Source: Apostichopus japonicus (lineage: Eukaryota > Echinodermata > Holothuroidea > Aspidochirotida > Stichopodidae). From it: a stretch of 64,000 bases of DNA. Location of the stretch: the NCBI RefSeq assembly GCF_037975245.1, contig NC_092575.1:389001-453000 (forward strand), given 5' to 3'. Position 1 is the first letter of the stretch; every line of letters begins with the position of its first letter. Position numbers and translations under genes: made by a program. Below the pieces are notes generated by a model. That model had not been told where the DNA came from. It ran no database searches and worked only from the letters and a program-made list of their open reading frames with translations. Shown piece by piece: positions 33,313 through 46,780 of the stretch.

Positions 33313-36300
33313 TAAGACTAATGCGGTGACAACGTACATGTGATGCAGTGACGTGCATGTGGTGCAGCGGTGACGAACATGTGATGCCGAAACGTAACTG
33401 TGATGCAGTGACGAAGATGTGATTTAGTGACTTACATATAATTTGGCGATGTGGAGACGTACATGTGGTGAACAAAATAAGTACATTAAATGTGGCGACC
33501 TACCGTCCATATATGATATGGTGCTGCTGTACTGAACTGACCAGACGTACAACATAGTATTATGCAATTCACCTTGACAGGGCCGTGTGCTTTCTGTTGA
33601 ATCCTTGTTACTCCCACCGAGCATCCGCTCGTGAAAAATTATCCTTGACCGTCTGTTAGTGTAGCCTACACATTGAACGGCTTTGTTACCTTACACATCG
33701 TCCAAAATATGGTACGAGGGGTTTTACAATCGATGCCTTTATCAGATTTTTTTCGAGTCATACTGGAACCGCGACCTGACTGGAACATTAATCATAATCT
33801 CCATGTAGCAAAACGTCGACAATTCTTTGCGAGTTATTGCAAGAAGTGAAAATAACAACATCAAAATGTGGTCCCTGATGGCAAGAGGTTGTTATCCATC
33901 ACAAAACCTCTCAAAAAATTGAAGTAGACAAACTGTTAACTTAACCTGTCAAAAAACTAACGACACTTTATCGCCTAGAAATTAATCGTCGAGGCGGTAA
34001 TGGCTACCATGAGAGGAACCAGGGGTCAGAGAGGTGTACCGTGAGCCCCAAGGATCCGCTTGAGGCGTTGACAGATGTACTACAATAATGTAGGCAAAAT
34101 ATCGGCATTTTAGGCAAATATAGTGGTTTCGGTTTGCTTTGCTGCGCGTGGCGAACTCATCAAAGGTTCACTAAACAGAAATGTCGTTATTATGTATCTG
34201 TGCTGTGTCCACAAATTTCAATAATTACCTCTCTCATCTTGATGGTCGATTTCACAAAACAAACTGACTGATACGGGCTTCACTATGTGGGAGGTGCCTA
34301 TAAACTTTAAATTAATGGGTCATTTGTGCAGCACATATATACACTCATCTCCAGAGCCCTCACACCAGCACGATGTAAATGACAAAAGGCATTTTTTCCA
34401 AAGTTGCGCGTGGAGTTTGTATTCACAATATTCATATTAATCAATGGTCGTTTTAAGTCAAGTTATGGAGCAATTTATGTCACCATATATTTCTTTCAAA
34501 GAGGCAAACAATCCATAGTTGTTAAGAGATTCCAATTTACAGGCTCGGTAATAAGGAGGCAAGGGACTCAATTATCTCATGGTTTCGAATGAAATCATCC
34601 TTCAAATAAAGGCAATTAGGGTAATCATATGAATTCTGTACGACCTGACGACAGATGCGGACATTCCAGAAGAGAATACCACGAAAATTCCGTCACACGA
34701 CTAAACACACTTGTTGAACTGAAACAACGAAAGCTTCACAGATAGGAATCTCTGCTAACTCCAACGCTCTCAGAGACAAGTCCAATTTTCAACCAAGAGG
34801 TATACCATTTCTGCGAGATTGAACGAACGCAATGTACAAGGTATGATGCTAATAATTAATGAATTGTCCGTATGCATAGTAGCCTAAGCGGGTGGAGACA
34901 CTTGATAACTAATACTTTGTCACAAATTGTAACTCATGTTGCAATTTCACTCACCAGGAGAGAAAAAAATTAATACTTATGAATCAGAGCAATAAAGGGA
35001 TTGTTACATCAATTTCAAACTTGAGGACTTCTTCCTTAATATTAATTTTACATTTAAACAGTAAAACATGCGTTTAACTTAAAGTAGTTCAAATTCTTAG
35101 AGACCAGAATCTAAAGAAAAATAAACATATAGACCCAAATAACAAGATTTATAAGCGGATAGCCAATAGCAATCCTTCAGTCCATCGTACTCATAATGGG
35201 CAGAGGGCGAGGTCATAAGGTCAACTCATTTATGCAAACTGTAATATTCCGCTGAGATATGGTTCGTTTACTGAATCAACTACAAAGGCATCATAATCTT
35301 TGTAAGGTAAGGGATGCATATAAAGGTGGTTAAGTCATGAACTGCAATGTTTGGAAAACGTTCACTCTCAATTTTTAGTTGCCTGTCCATTGCCATCGTT
35401 GTAGCACAGCAACCTGCCAATACGTGGTGATGTTCAATGAAAGCAATTTATCAACGAGGTTGAATATGTCGTTGGATAGGCCTCTGTTGACCTTAATTTG
35501 TTATTGCGCATCAAATAATAAACAGATCTTTGTTACTTTCTTCGCATAGTTGTATACAGCATCGCATGTGTTAGTTTGTATTCCTTGTTTATTTCTTGTT
35601 GTCAGACAACCATGTTCAAGCGATTAACCGTTATATTCAGTCTTACGGCATGTTTTCAGGATAACATTGGAGCTTTCCCGGAGGATCATACGGGATAAAA
35701 TATTGGAGGTGTACATCTCTCAGAAACGTTTCCTAACACAAGGTTAAGACATGGTTCCATCAGCCTAGAGTGACTCTGCCACATTTGTATCAGGATGACT
35801 ACTTCATTACACCTTTACTCGTATTATATAAGTAAGCTGTTACAGGCTCACAGGTTCAACCTTCCGTGCTCTTACAAAGTACAACCTATCCTACAGGGCA
35901 GTACCCATTGGCCAGTTCAGAGAGATAGCTATTCACCGATGGTTTTGAAGAACCACGTCTAAGTAAAACTAGGACCGGGTTAGGAGTTGGATCTTCAGGA
36001 TCTAGCTGGAGTTTTCGAAATCCAAAAGTTGTACATGTACTATGTGATCTTGTTTTTCTTTCTCGTCAGGTTATGACTCTCTCCTGAATATCGTTCTTGT
36101 ACTTTCACTATACCAGGATAACTTGCGACAACAGAGGTTCTTGGGATACGTTCACAATAGGAATTCTTGCTCACCCATCTCTGCCAGGTAAAAACAAAAC
36201 AGAACATTATCTTGCAGGAAAATTCTCACCTTGTCAAATCTCACTAACGATTTGGGTAATGTCTTTTTGTTCTGTTGATTGATGACAATACGCATTGAGC

Positions 36301-37167
36301 ATAAACATTCTTCCATTGGCTATAAATCTTTCTATTATATTGCAGTTTGCTTCTGAAACGACGAATGCAGCGCTCTAATAGAATGACGTATAGCTTGAGA
36401 AACATTCCGTCTAACAAATAATTTTTCATTTTCCATGGATCAACATGTGAAGAGGCACGACCTGACACTTAGTTCTGAATTGAACGGCCTTCCATAGGAA
36501 GATGGCATAAACAGTCACATTACTACACCATCTTTCACTTTGCTCGTCAACCAAACCTGTCCTCGGCAGAATCTATTGCTGACCTTGAGACAAAACTCAA
36601 AGGCTTAATTTACGATGTGTTTATGCAAACGCCCTTCAAGATGGTCAATCTTTTTGCACCTTGGATGATATGCGTGGAAGTCAAGTCAAGCCCCTTAAAG
36701 TAACGCACGGAGAGATTATCGTGTGCGAGTTATCAGTAACAATTCCAACTTGGTTTATTTTTGTTGTTAACCCCCAAAACACGGTGTTTACATCCAATTT
36801 ATTGCATCATAAAACACTAGAATAGAAATCAAAAGGGTAAGCTTCAAGTCGCATTGTCACCGATGAACCTGTTCCACATTTTCCTCGCTGTTGCCTTTTG
36901 GAAATAAATAGTTTACTTTTAGTTACAATTGAGTTTTACCTCAAAGTGGCTCTTTATACTCGAACTATCCTTTGTTGGATATCAGAAAAGGATTCTACTG
37001 ATGGTTGGGCTTAAACTTTAAGGGAGTGAAGGCTCGCGCACAAAGAAACGTCTGATGCCGGTAATCTGACCTAGTTTCGAATGAGGTGTAACAGAAGTGC
37101 TAGACACAACCATCGATCCCAAAAAATACACACACAGCTTGCTACCGTCGTTAATTAGACACTAGTG
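33313..37167. other. Gene-free stretch
   Basis: Just after the array, 33320-33480 has a loose GTGATGCAGTGACG-type repeat. Otherwise no gene, RNA or element that I can support. Confidence 0.45.
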
Positions 37168-37385
37168 CACATGTTCCCCTTGCTTACCCTGTTGGGCTTA
37201 ATTTAACCTAACATCAGGAGTCTTTGTTGGTCTCCACATGTGCCCCTTACTTACCTTGTTGGGCCTTATTTAACCTAGCATAAGGAGTCTTTGTTGGTCT
37301 TCACATGTTCCCCTCACTTACCTTGTTAGGCTTAATTTAACCTAGCATCAGGAGTCCTTGTTGGTCTCCATATGTGCCCCTTATC
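37168..37385 (+). repeat. 67-bp repeat, about 3.2 copies
   Basis: Units start CACATGTTCCCCTTGCTTAC and include CAGGAGTCTTTGTTGGTCTC. Starts are at 37168, 37235 and 37302, with a partial copy at 37369. Confidence 0.85.
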
Positions 37386-37651
37386 TGGCTTAATTAAGTA
37401 CCAAGGTACTCCAAAAGGTCCCAAGTAGGTTTGGTAAGCTAGGTTCAGCAATTTGCACAGTTTTAAGTCACTTACTATATTTGTTTATACTCGTACTGGA
37501 TTTCTTATCAGAGTAGAGATGCCAAATTTAGACGACACTCCCAGCTGGGACAATCTTCTATACACGGTAGTCTCATGCCACACTTAGAAGGACTTGTTGG
37601 GACAGTAAATGAGAATAGTATGAATGTCCTGTGTCAATATGAGATAAATAT

Positions 37652-38022
37652 TGTCACAGTCTGTTGATTGCTTGTTGTTTTGTGGTTCTTCCACCCGTGT
37701 TACAGGGGGCGCTCTCCGGCCGACTGCGCATGTCCGTGGGAGACAACGTGTATTTGCATGGCCGAATTCCTGCACCTCGGGTGCCTTTTGTGTTTGTTCA
37801 TGCCTGGAGAGTGTCCCCTTGTTGTTAGTCTAATTCGGTGTACGACTCTTACTATAGAGGGACATTCTTTACTTTGTTGGATTTTGGCGTGAGATTGAGT
37901 TGGGAGTGGAGAAGGAGTTAAGAGAAAAAACGGAAAGAGAGAGGAGGAATAAACCTGGTCACCAATTATTACTTAATACTTGTTACTGTTGTTACTTTAT
38001 TACGGTACCGGACCCCGTCACA
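37652..38022. mobile_element. Probable solo LTR (Gypsy-like), 371 bp
   Basis: Starts TGTCACAG and ends CCCCGTCACA, so has TG..CA ends, and is flanked by ATAT on both sides (37648-37651 and 38023-38026). It contains AATAAA at 37948-37953, followed by a T-rich region before the terminal GGACCCCGTCACA. Its GC content is higher than the surroundings. No internal retroviral-type genes flank it, so it would be a solo LTR. The AT-rich 4-bp duplication is weak evidence on its own. Confidence 0.5.
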
Positions 38023-41000
38023 ATATGCAGAACTGCCAATGCTGTCAGTACAACATATACGTTGAAGCATGACATGAAAATACCGTTTAAAGTGGTACTA
38101 TAACACCAGGAATTGTCCCAACTGGCTAAGACGGCAGCCACTGTTGATGAATATGCATGTTTTCTTGCATATTCAGATCGACACCTGGACCTTTTCTTCA
38201 GTTCAACAATATCGTGACTGTATACATACAAATCTAGCGTGAAACTAGACTTGTCGTCGCATTAGCCACAAGTCTTATACATGATGGATCATCAATTCTT
38301 ACGTTACACAGGATATATCATCTGAGTCTGTGTTACAGCTTGCCTTTACTTTCATAAGACTCCAGAATCAGACAAGCAATAAGGCAGTGGAGGGACGAGG
38401 GAACTGGTACCTAATCTTTGATTTGTGAGAAACTGTTTCTTCCAATGTAACCAAAGTAAAACCTGTTAATTTCGGCAGCAACGTAGTTATTTAAATTGGT
38501 GACATTTGGCATCTACGTAATATAAATGCGCTATAAGGATGGGCACTAATAGAACTGCCTAACTCTGCTTGGTAAATAAACACTTATGAAATTGTCCATG
38601 ATTTACTAAGCAAAGCCTCCCTTTAACGTGACCTTATCGGAGTTTATGGATTGTTTCGACTTCCCGGTGATGTAAAAGGGTTGTGTTTGAAACATCGAAT
38701 CGATGAGAATGTCTTTCATCAAACAAATCTACAGGTGTAGGGGTGAGTGGGGCCTTGTCAATCGTTACACGTAATAATGTACAAGCGATTGGCTGATGGA
38801 AACCTAGCCTCGAAGTTCACTTACTCACTTCCGAAACCTCCAAGAGGTGTCAACATCTTGACACATCAGGTATACTGCACTTTAATTAGTTAAGGATATG
38901 GCTTCGCTAATCCGAAGGCCTGTAAGATGTTATGTATCATTAATGAGAAACAAGCATCTGTAGGTTCGGCGTTTCAGTGACACACTCGATATACGTCTGT
39001 GGCCTTAACAATACCATTACGTTTCATATATAAAGTAAAATGCTTGTGTATAAAGTTTAAAAGTTCATGGTTGGCAGTCATTTTGTGTTAGTCGCCGATT
39101 CTGATGATTAGTTACGTCTCCATGGAGACCATCCTGATTGATCGATAAGTCAGTGGATTCCCGTCGGCGTCCATGTGATGAATGAAGTTTGGAGCTATAG
39201 AAATGGGGTTTAACTCTGAGCATGGATGGATCATGGATGGATAGTACCGTACCTCATAAAACAATGCTCCTTAAATAAATGCTCACATGCTCTTCGAAAT
39301 GAACAAACTGTCTTTGCACAGTCAAGTTGTTTCAATAATAAAATAAAAATTCAATACTCCGTCAGATTACAAGCATTACAATTAAGCTTACACAGACTGT
39401 GGACAGAAGAACATTTCATCTTCTGCATATTAAGAGACTGCCATCACTTGGATACCAAATGTGGTATTCATCTTTATCAATTAAGTAAACGATTGCTTAA
39501 AACTGATTGATAATTCTCCCGTGACGACGATGCAAACGCATCATTTCCAGCGCAGCATTAATCCGACAGTCTTTTCAATAACGTATATATTTGTGTGACA
39601 TTAGAATGGTTGTGTTCTTAAAACATTCTTTCGCTAAAAGCCCCGTGTGAGTGCAGTAAATTTGTAATTTATTATATTTCAAATAAAGGCCAACGGTTAC
39701 TGTTCGGATAGAGTGAAAATTGATCCGTTGAAGGTGCGAATACTCGGTAGTTACACTCGAAGTGACTCTTACATGACATTAACATTAAGTAAATGTTAAA
39801 CATGTCGGAGAGATTGGTATACACTATATCAATTTTACGCAGGTCTTTAATTCTGTCTTCCGATGAATGAATTCACGTTAGAATTCGGGTCAGTGAAACG
39901 GTCTCGATGATAACTGTATTTAGGGCATCTTCTACGACATAGGTGTCTAAATGGATTGGTATCCAATCTTGCTGGGTAAGAGTTACGTGGCATTGTACCC
40001 TATGAAGACACAAATAGGCAGGAGATATCAAGCAGAGATAAATGGCACATGAAGTATTGTAATCGCCCGGCGTTAGAAATTAATTTATTCCCTGAGTGCT
40101 CCAGGATTGGGTCAACGAGTAATAAAAACAACTTAGAACTACCAATACCGCCAGCTCCAATAACAGTTACCTATAAGGTTTATTATCCAGAGGTTTCATG
40201 ACTAACTTAACAAACAACACGAGTGGCATAAATCTTTGAAGTCACAGAGTCAGGGAGAGGTTGGAAATTGTTTTGTATCTGAAAAGCAAAAGTCGATATA
40301 AATCGAAGTTCAAATTAGCGCCGAAAGATTCACAGAGTTTCCATGTTCGAGAACATGTTGAGTACTGGCATAACAGGGAGAAAGCAAATGATGGTAAACT
40401 TAGACAGGAAGGTAGATTAAGAAAATGGTTTAAGTAAACCTTTCATACACCCAACGGAGTACATTACAAACTTTACCTTTCGTACTCAGGGTTGTCCCAT
40501 AATAGTTGTAATATAAATGTTATTGTTTTAATATGCGTATCGGTTGCAAAGTTTGTATGGGCAGGGATCTAAATATCAACAAAATTAGATAAATGAGCGA
40601 TACTATTTACATATACTGTCCCTACAAGGGCTTTAGAAACGTGCATCAAAGTTGATTGATAATAACATGATGACATTGTCCCGATTGGCTTTGTGCGCAC
40701 GGAACCCTCATGTTTATGCATAACCAGCACATAGTAATTTACATGACCTAGGGTAAGCTCCAGCAGAGATATGATTTATAATTTCATCGAGAAGAGGTCA
40801 TGCTAGGGCCTGGATCTAAAAATAATCCAAAGCAAAATGGAATGTGCCAGTCCATTTTATGCGTTTCATAGCATCGTACGGTCCATTAGCTGTCATATGA
40901 AGGTAGAATTGAAACGTTGTGTCGGCTTTTGTGACAAAAAGATAGTGAGCATTATTCTGCGATTACAGAACCGCAAAATATAAAACTAAACAGCAAACCA

Positions 41001-41084
41001 CCCCTCAAGAAGGTACCGTGTCCTATATATATATATTTATCTGGCCTATATATTGAGATCCAAGGCTAATGGAAAGCAACATAA
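38023..41084. other. Gene-free stretch
   Basis: No supported gene. A 94-aa frame at 39226-39510 has no family signal. Confidence 0.45.
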
Positions 41085-41415
41085 TATCAGCACATTGAAA
41101 CGTTTGTTCTTGATTAATACAATATATATCTGTTAAGCATTTTGTATATACCTGATTAGGACTACTGATATTCGATCAATATAACAGATAGTTTATCAAT
41201 ATAGAAATGCTATGTAATCAATGCAATCGATAACTGATCAATACAATATATATCTAATAAATATGAGATATATCTGGTCGATATTATAGATATCTAATCA
41301 ATATAATATATATCTAATCCACGTAAAATATAACTGATCAAAATAATATAGCAGATATTTAATATATTCAATGTAATAAATATCTATAATCAATAGAATA
41401 GATATCTGATCAATA
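41085..41415 (+). repeat. Imperfect AT-rich repeat (~27-30 bp)
   Basis: Loose repetition of TAATCAATATAATATATATC and variants with GATCAAT, about a dozen diverged copies. Confidence 0.65.
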
Positions 41416-42213
41416 GAAGGAAGCTATGATCAATAACGGATAACCAGGTGTTAGATTGGCCTACCATAGATTAATTCTTTGTACTATACCCGTCGCGAAC
41501 ATAAAGATCGAAAGTTGGGAGCAGAAAGAGAAATGATTACCTTTATCATGTTTACGAAGGTAAACTTTTATACCTGAAATGATTTTGAAGTGATCAGACA
41601 GTTTATCGAGCTCCTTCAAAGAACTTCCGAAATGGAAACATACTTTCTCAATAAAAGTCATGGTCACCTTCATTGTACATTCAGACAATTTTTGTTTTAT
41701 TGCTCTCTCTGAGAAATTCGAAGACCTGACGAAAGATATACGAATAGGAGTACATTTGGCCTAAAACTGAGAAGCAATTAAAACAATGCCATTCTAATTT
41801 ACCAATGCATACCTGGTCTCCCAAAGGAGAAATAATTTTGCAATCCAACTCTTCCGTTGATACGAAAACATCATTTTGCGTTTGATTTGAGACTAAAAGA
41901 AAGAGTGGTTATATATATATATTTTTTTTCTTTTTTTTTTAAGGTTGACGCTGTAATTGAAGTTATAGGAGGTTATAAGTCAGACCTCGGGCAGGTGTCT
42001 TCCGTTAAAAGCCGACCACCAAATAGAAAATTAAAAAAAAGATATGATTACAAAATAATACTTTATAGAAAAAGGTAAAGTAAAATTGGGAAACAGTTTT
42101 AAGTGATATTGGTGCTGCTTGAAATTTAGACAAGAACGTATTTTATAAGTATAAACTACCGATTCGAGAATTGTAATACGTTAGGACATGTTCTCAATAG
42201 ATAAGTCAATCAC
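41416..42213. other. Gene-free stretch
   Basis: Nothing recognised. Contains a short TA run and T-run at 41910-41940. Confidence 0.45.
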
Positions 42214-42421
42214 TTAAAGCCATACTCTCTCCTTAAACATGCCTTGTTTAGAGCCACATTCTCTTCTTAAACATGCCTTGTTTAAAGTCATGCTCTCTCC
42301 CTATACATGCCTTGTTTAAGGCCACACTTTCTCCTTAAACATGCCTTGTTTAAAGCCACACTCTCTCCTTAAACATGCTTTGTTTAAAGCCACACTCTCT
42401 CCTTAAACATGCCTTGTTTAA
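42214..42421 (+). repeat. 35-bp minisatellite, six copies
   Basis: The unit contains GCCACACTCTCTCCTTAAAC followed by ATGCCTTGTTTAAA. The array ends just before a G-rich segment (42447-42480) of a probable transposon-end fragment (GGCGGCGATCC then G-run then ATATCCCCCC). Confidence 0.85.
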
Positions 42422-42544
42422 CTCATAATCATGGGCGGCGATCCTGGGGGGGGGGGGGGGAAGGGGGGATATATCCCCCCCATGAAAATGGGTGGAGGGG
42501 ATGTAATACACCATATCCCCCCCACCAAATGCCAGGGATAAGAA

Positions 42545-43769
42545 TATTTTCATGCCTACATTTATTTTAACGAGGGAATTTCATTCTACCCAGCGATTTA
42601 ACCAAATTAATTGCAGGAAATTTCGGATATATTGTGGTATTACGTGTATACATGAATCTTTTTGTTCTTTCGAGGGGGGTGGGGGGTGGGGTGGAGTGAG
42701 GGTAGGTAATCTGTTGTTGTTGTTGTTTTGCTTTTGAGTTTACGTTTACTTGTTTACGTTACCTTCCTAAAGTCCTTGACTCCTCTACATGCTTAATATT
42801 TCACAATGACCTATACATGCATCGTATAAGCGGTCATCAATCAAGTATACACTATATATAGAGGCATGCTACAGCTGCTGTTAAGATTTACAGTTGAAAC
42901 TCTCGCATGTCGCTACCATCCGCGTGATTGTACTCTTACTAACCGAATGGTCAAGATAAAAGTCAGAATAAAATTCTTGACACATTGACAGCAAAAATCT
43001 GTTGAATTCTGTCATCTCCACTATTCGCAGTATATAGTAGCTAAGTTCCAGGCTCATAGTTTAGTTGTCGTGGTAGGTTACGAAGTCGCAAAACATTTCC
43101 TGACGTTTGCTGCCATTTATAATTTACGTTATGTTTGTCTACAAGTAACCTACATCGTAAAAGATGTTTCAACATTTACAAGCACCCAGGAGCTCATGAT
43201 ATTTTTCTACCCATTTTTTTCCCACTAACTTTTTGACGTTATTATTTAAAGCTGCCAAAACAGTATGACGTTGAGTTTATGCAAGAAAAGGTAGTGAAAA
43301 ATACCTTCGGGGAAACAGTGGTATAAGACAATGATTTCTAGAACATTTCATATTCCAGCAGTAGTCATACGTCGTGTGATGGTTGCTATGGAAGTTAAAT
43401 GGTTAGGCTAAGTTTCATATCATTGTGTTGTGTGTCACATTGTGTAACTATGTATGTGTGATATGATGTGTTTCTACCATGTAGGATACCACGTTTTGAA
43501 AATGACGATGTATTTGTTATATTTATACGCCTCAACTACAATGTAAGAATCAGACTGATACCGTTTACCGTGTTTTAGGAAGATAAAACTCGTTATGCGG
43601 CCGACTGAAGTAATATTCGATCTTCTTTATTTTAATACCCTAATCCCTAACCATTTTTTTGTGCTGAAATGAGTTAACCCAACCAAAATTGCATACTAAT
43701 TCATTACGAGTACCAATAACACTAAATGTGCTAATGTTATGTTATGTTATTTTCAAACATTTTAATAGG
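42545..43769. other. Gene-free stretch
   Basis: No gene recognised. A G-rich strand lies at 42675-42710. Confidence 0.45.
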
Positions 43770-44974
43770 CCTATACGCAGGAACGTCGCTAGAGGGGGGT
43801 GTGGGGGGTGTCTCACCCCCCCAATCTTGGTAAAAATGACGATAGTTGGAAAATTTGAGTGTGACAGTCGGAATTTCCGACTGTCGGAATTTCCGACTGT
43901 CGACAGCTTCAATTCGGAATTTCCGACTGTCGCACTCTAATTTTTCTGACTGTCGCACTCTTATTTTCATATGTTCTTGTAATTTGTGAGTGGCATAAAA
44001 TTTTCGATCAAAATTGACCTTTAATCAGTCATATTTACCACGTTTTCCTCGTCACATTGAGAAATTGTATCTCGCGATCCTTATACTCCACCATACAAAA
44101 CTTCGTATGATTTTGAATACTCTAAAAAAAAATACAACGTTCGCCAGCTTCAATTCGGATAATTTATGTATTAATTTTGCTATTGGGTGGGTCGACCCTG
44201 TTCGCTAGCTTCAAGTAAGTTCAGGATATACAGGGACGTAGCCAGGGAGAGCAGGGGAGCGACTGCTCCCCCTTTCAGTGTCGAAAAATATGTTTAAAAA
44301 CTGTTGTTATTACACTGCTAATACACGGCGATAACAATATTTGTTTTTACGCCACTGCACATCTGGCTGTCTTAAAAAATATGAAAGTTTATATTGTCCA
44401 TCAGTTTAGTTCGTCAAATGTATTTCTGGTATATTATGTAAAAGAACATGTAAAAGAATTCGAACAGGAAACAAAATCTGCTGATAATATGATATCATAT
44501 GATAATGATGAAACTGGCAACAAATTGCACCAGATCGCATCTAAGGACCTTCAATTGTTCAAAAATATCTCAAAGGGGAGGGGGAGACCCCTCCCCTTAG
44601 ACTCCTCCCTCATATCAATCGCAAAAGGTGTTCCCTCTTTCAAACTCCTGGCTACGTCGTTGGGGTATACATTGTCTCTACGGTATACAATTAAAACACC
44701 AATGCTAATCTACGGAAGCTTAAAAGTGCCATCAACATAAGCAAAAACTTTGCCCCATAAGGTACAAATGTATCGAAAAAAGTTCGGAACATAAGTGCAG
44801 TCGCGAGAGATGGGGTGTCTGACTGACACTGACCGTATCGTTGACGATTAGTGCGGGGGGGGGGGGGGTACAAGGCAGCAGTCGGAATTTTCTGGCTCCA
44901 AAACCCATCCAGTTGGAATTTCAGCCACTACACCCCCCCAATCATCAGGCCTTAGCTACGTCCCTGCCTATACG
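43770..44974. mobile_element. hAT-type non-autonomous element with perfect 8-bp target duplication
   Basis: Ends CAGGAACGTCGCTAG (from 43778) and CTTAGCTACGTCCCTG (to 44966) are inverted repeats flanked by CCTATACG at 43770-43777 and 44967-44974. The interior has repeated palindromic CGGAATTTCCGACTGTCG words (43866-43945), matched again by GCAGTCGGAATTTTC near 44878. A second element (44231-44662) sits inside it. Open frames here are non-coding relics. Confidence 0.85.
44224..44670. mobile_element. Second hAT-like MITE nested in the 43.8-45.0 kb element
   Basis: Ends CAGGGACGTAGCCAGG (44231-) and CCTGGCTACGTCGTTG (-44662) are inverted repeats. Flanks GGATATA and GGGTATA give an imperfect 7-8 bp target duplication. 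Its ends are a variant of the host element's ends. Confidence 0.7.
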
Positions 44975-45517
44975 AAGCTGATTGAAAACAGTCAAACCTT
45001 CCACAAAAAAACACAACCAGAAAGATGGTATGACGATGAGGGTTAGTAAACTATTTCGGTATATTAAATATAATGTATACAGCATTACAAAGGCGACAAT
45101 ATCTAATCTTAATATTTTCAACATTGATGAAGGAGTCCACTCAAATTTGAGATAATTTTTTAACAACAAGCTTCTTAATCATACATAGGGGCGTACATGC
45201 TTGCACTATAAAGAGGTTTTCCCTGTGTATATTGACGACTATTAATAATCCGATCTAAAAAAACAATACTCTACCATTGCTTCAAGAAAGATTTGAATGA
45301 CCACTTTTCACGGTCTTGCCCAAAACAATTGCATACAACAAACTCGCTTTTTGGTACCAAACCACAATTAGAGTAGTGTACAAATTCAGTGCAATATCTT
45401 CCTTGTGATTCTTTGCAAGACGATTCATTATTCCACACATATATGACATACTCTGCTCAAAATTGAGTCCTGAGAGCCTGGCATGAGCTCAGGTCTTAGA
45501 GGAAGACAGAATGCAAA
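44975..45517. other. Spacer between two nested hAT-type elements
   Basis: No gene, RNA or repeat recognised. Confidence 0.45.
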
Positions 45518-46780
45518 GATAAATTCAGTGGCGTAGGAAGGTACTTTTGAGTGGGGGGGCTGAAGACTGATGGCCGGTCTGGGGAGGGGTCTTAGCATAG
45601 GCGTATGGGACCATTTCAGTTTGGGGGGGCAGAAATTTTTGTGCCCGAAAGTTCCCATGACACTATCTAAGCGGAGCGCCACCATTGGTTGGCGCGTAGC
45701 GTACAAGAAAATTTTTGGCAAAAAATGCCTCTCAGATTGCAGGAAATGGCACTTCTGAGGCCTTGCAAGTTGCATCAAAACATTCTTTATTTTATAACCT
45801 CACGTTTTAGAAATTTACACTTCCCCAAAATTTGGTAAATTAGAAGAAGAAAAATGGTAACGTCACTTTGAAGGGGAAAAATAGGACAGTATATTTTTTA
45901 AGCTCCTTTTTAGTTACCGTATTTATTATTTTAACACAGTACTCAGCTACCTCCAGAAAAACATACATTGTTCAACGACACGTAGGCGGGATAATGTCGC
46001 TGCGTCAGGTGAGACTGCAATTTTTCTCACAAAAAAGTATAAAATATAACAAAGAATATGATAAATCTGTACTTCAAGGCTTGTAGGCCCCCCCCCCCCC
46101 CCACCCCCTTACCATCCATGAAAAAGAAAATGTTTCTTATATACACTCATGTCGGAAATGTCCAGGTGTACAGTTGACAAGTTAGAAAAAAAAAATTGAT
46201 CGTGCAAAAAGCGTGGTAGCCCAGATGAGCTGTGCTTACGGTGGTGTTACACGGAAATATTCGGGCATCATGATACTAAATAAAGTAAACATGGAATTGT
46301 CCGTCAAAAAATTGAAAAAGATCCGGGCAAGCTACTGCATATTTATATATATATGAAAAAAAATCTCCTCTTAGGCTGCCCGAATTTTTCAGGACTTTTG
46401 CCCGAATTTCTTGTCCTCTGGAAATTAAGGGGGCAGTCTGCCCCCGCCTCGTACGTCTATGGGTCTAAGGGGAGGGGTGTCCCTCTCCCCTTTGGAATTT
46501 TTTCCATTTCCAGGTAGCCTCAGATGCAATTTGGTGCAATATAGCACACTTCAACACCCACTCCATTTTGTAAACTTAATTTTGTATTTTCACCTGGCCT
46601 TAGATGCAATTTGGTGCTCCAAATTATTTTTTTTCTCATTTGGAAATGAAAAAGGGGTTTTCTGACTTGCGAAGCGGGGGGGGGGGGGGGGCGGAATGAT
46701 ACTTCCGCCCCTCCACATTTTTCACTGGGGGGGCTGGCGCCCCCCCCCAGCCCCCCGGTTCCTACGCCCTTGGATAAATT
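45518..46780. mobile_element. hAT-type MITE with 8-bp target duplication, interrupted by another
   Basis: Ends CAGTGGCGTAGGAA (45526-) and TTCCTACGCCCTTG (-46772) are inverted repeats flanked by the perfect duplication GATAAATT (45518-45525 and 46773-46780). G-runs and C-runs near 46676-46690 and 46739-46756 lie inside. The element is split by the insertion at 45596-46461. Confidence 0.85.
45588..46469. mobile_element. hAT-like element nested in the 45.5-46.8 kb MITE
   Basis: Ends CATAGGCGTATGGG (45596-) and CGTACGTCTATG (-46461) are inverted repeats. Flanks GGTCTTAG and GGTCTAAG form an 8-bp duplication with one mismatch. Removing it rejoins a continuous GGGGAGGGGTCTAAG-like stretch of the host element. 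It contains ACTATCTAAGCGGAGCGCCA, the block shared in inverse with the 22.3-kb MITE. Confidence 0.75.

Noticed and set aside
32756-33315. Repetitive secreted or structural protein of 144-180 aa
   Set aside because: The frames exist only because a 17-bp minisatellite unit lacks stops. There is no signal peptide, and the repetition is at DNA level in several frames.
44381-44740. 119-aa frame
   Set aside because: Lies within and across the end of a nested hAT-type element; no conserved domain.
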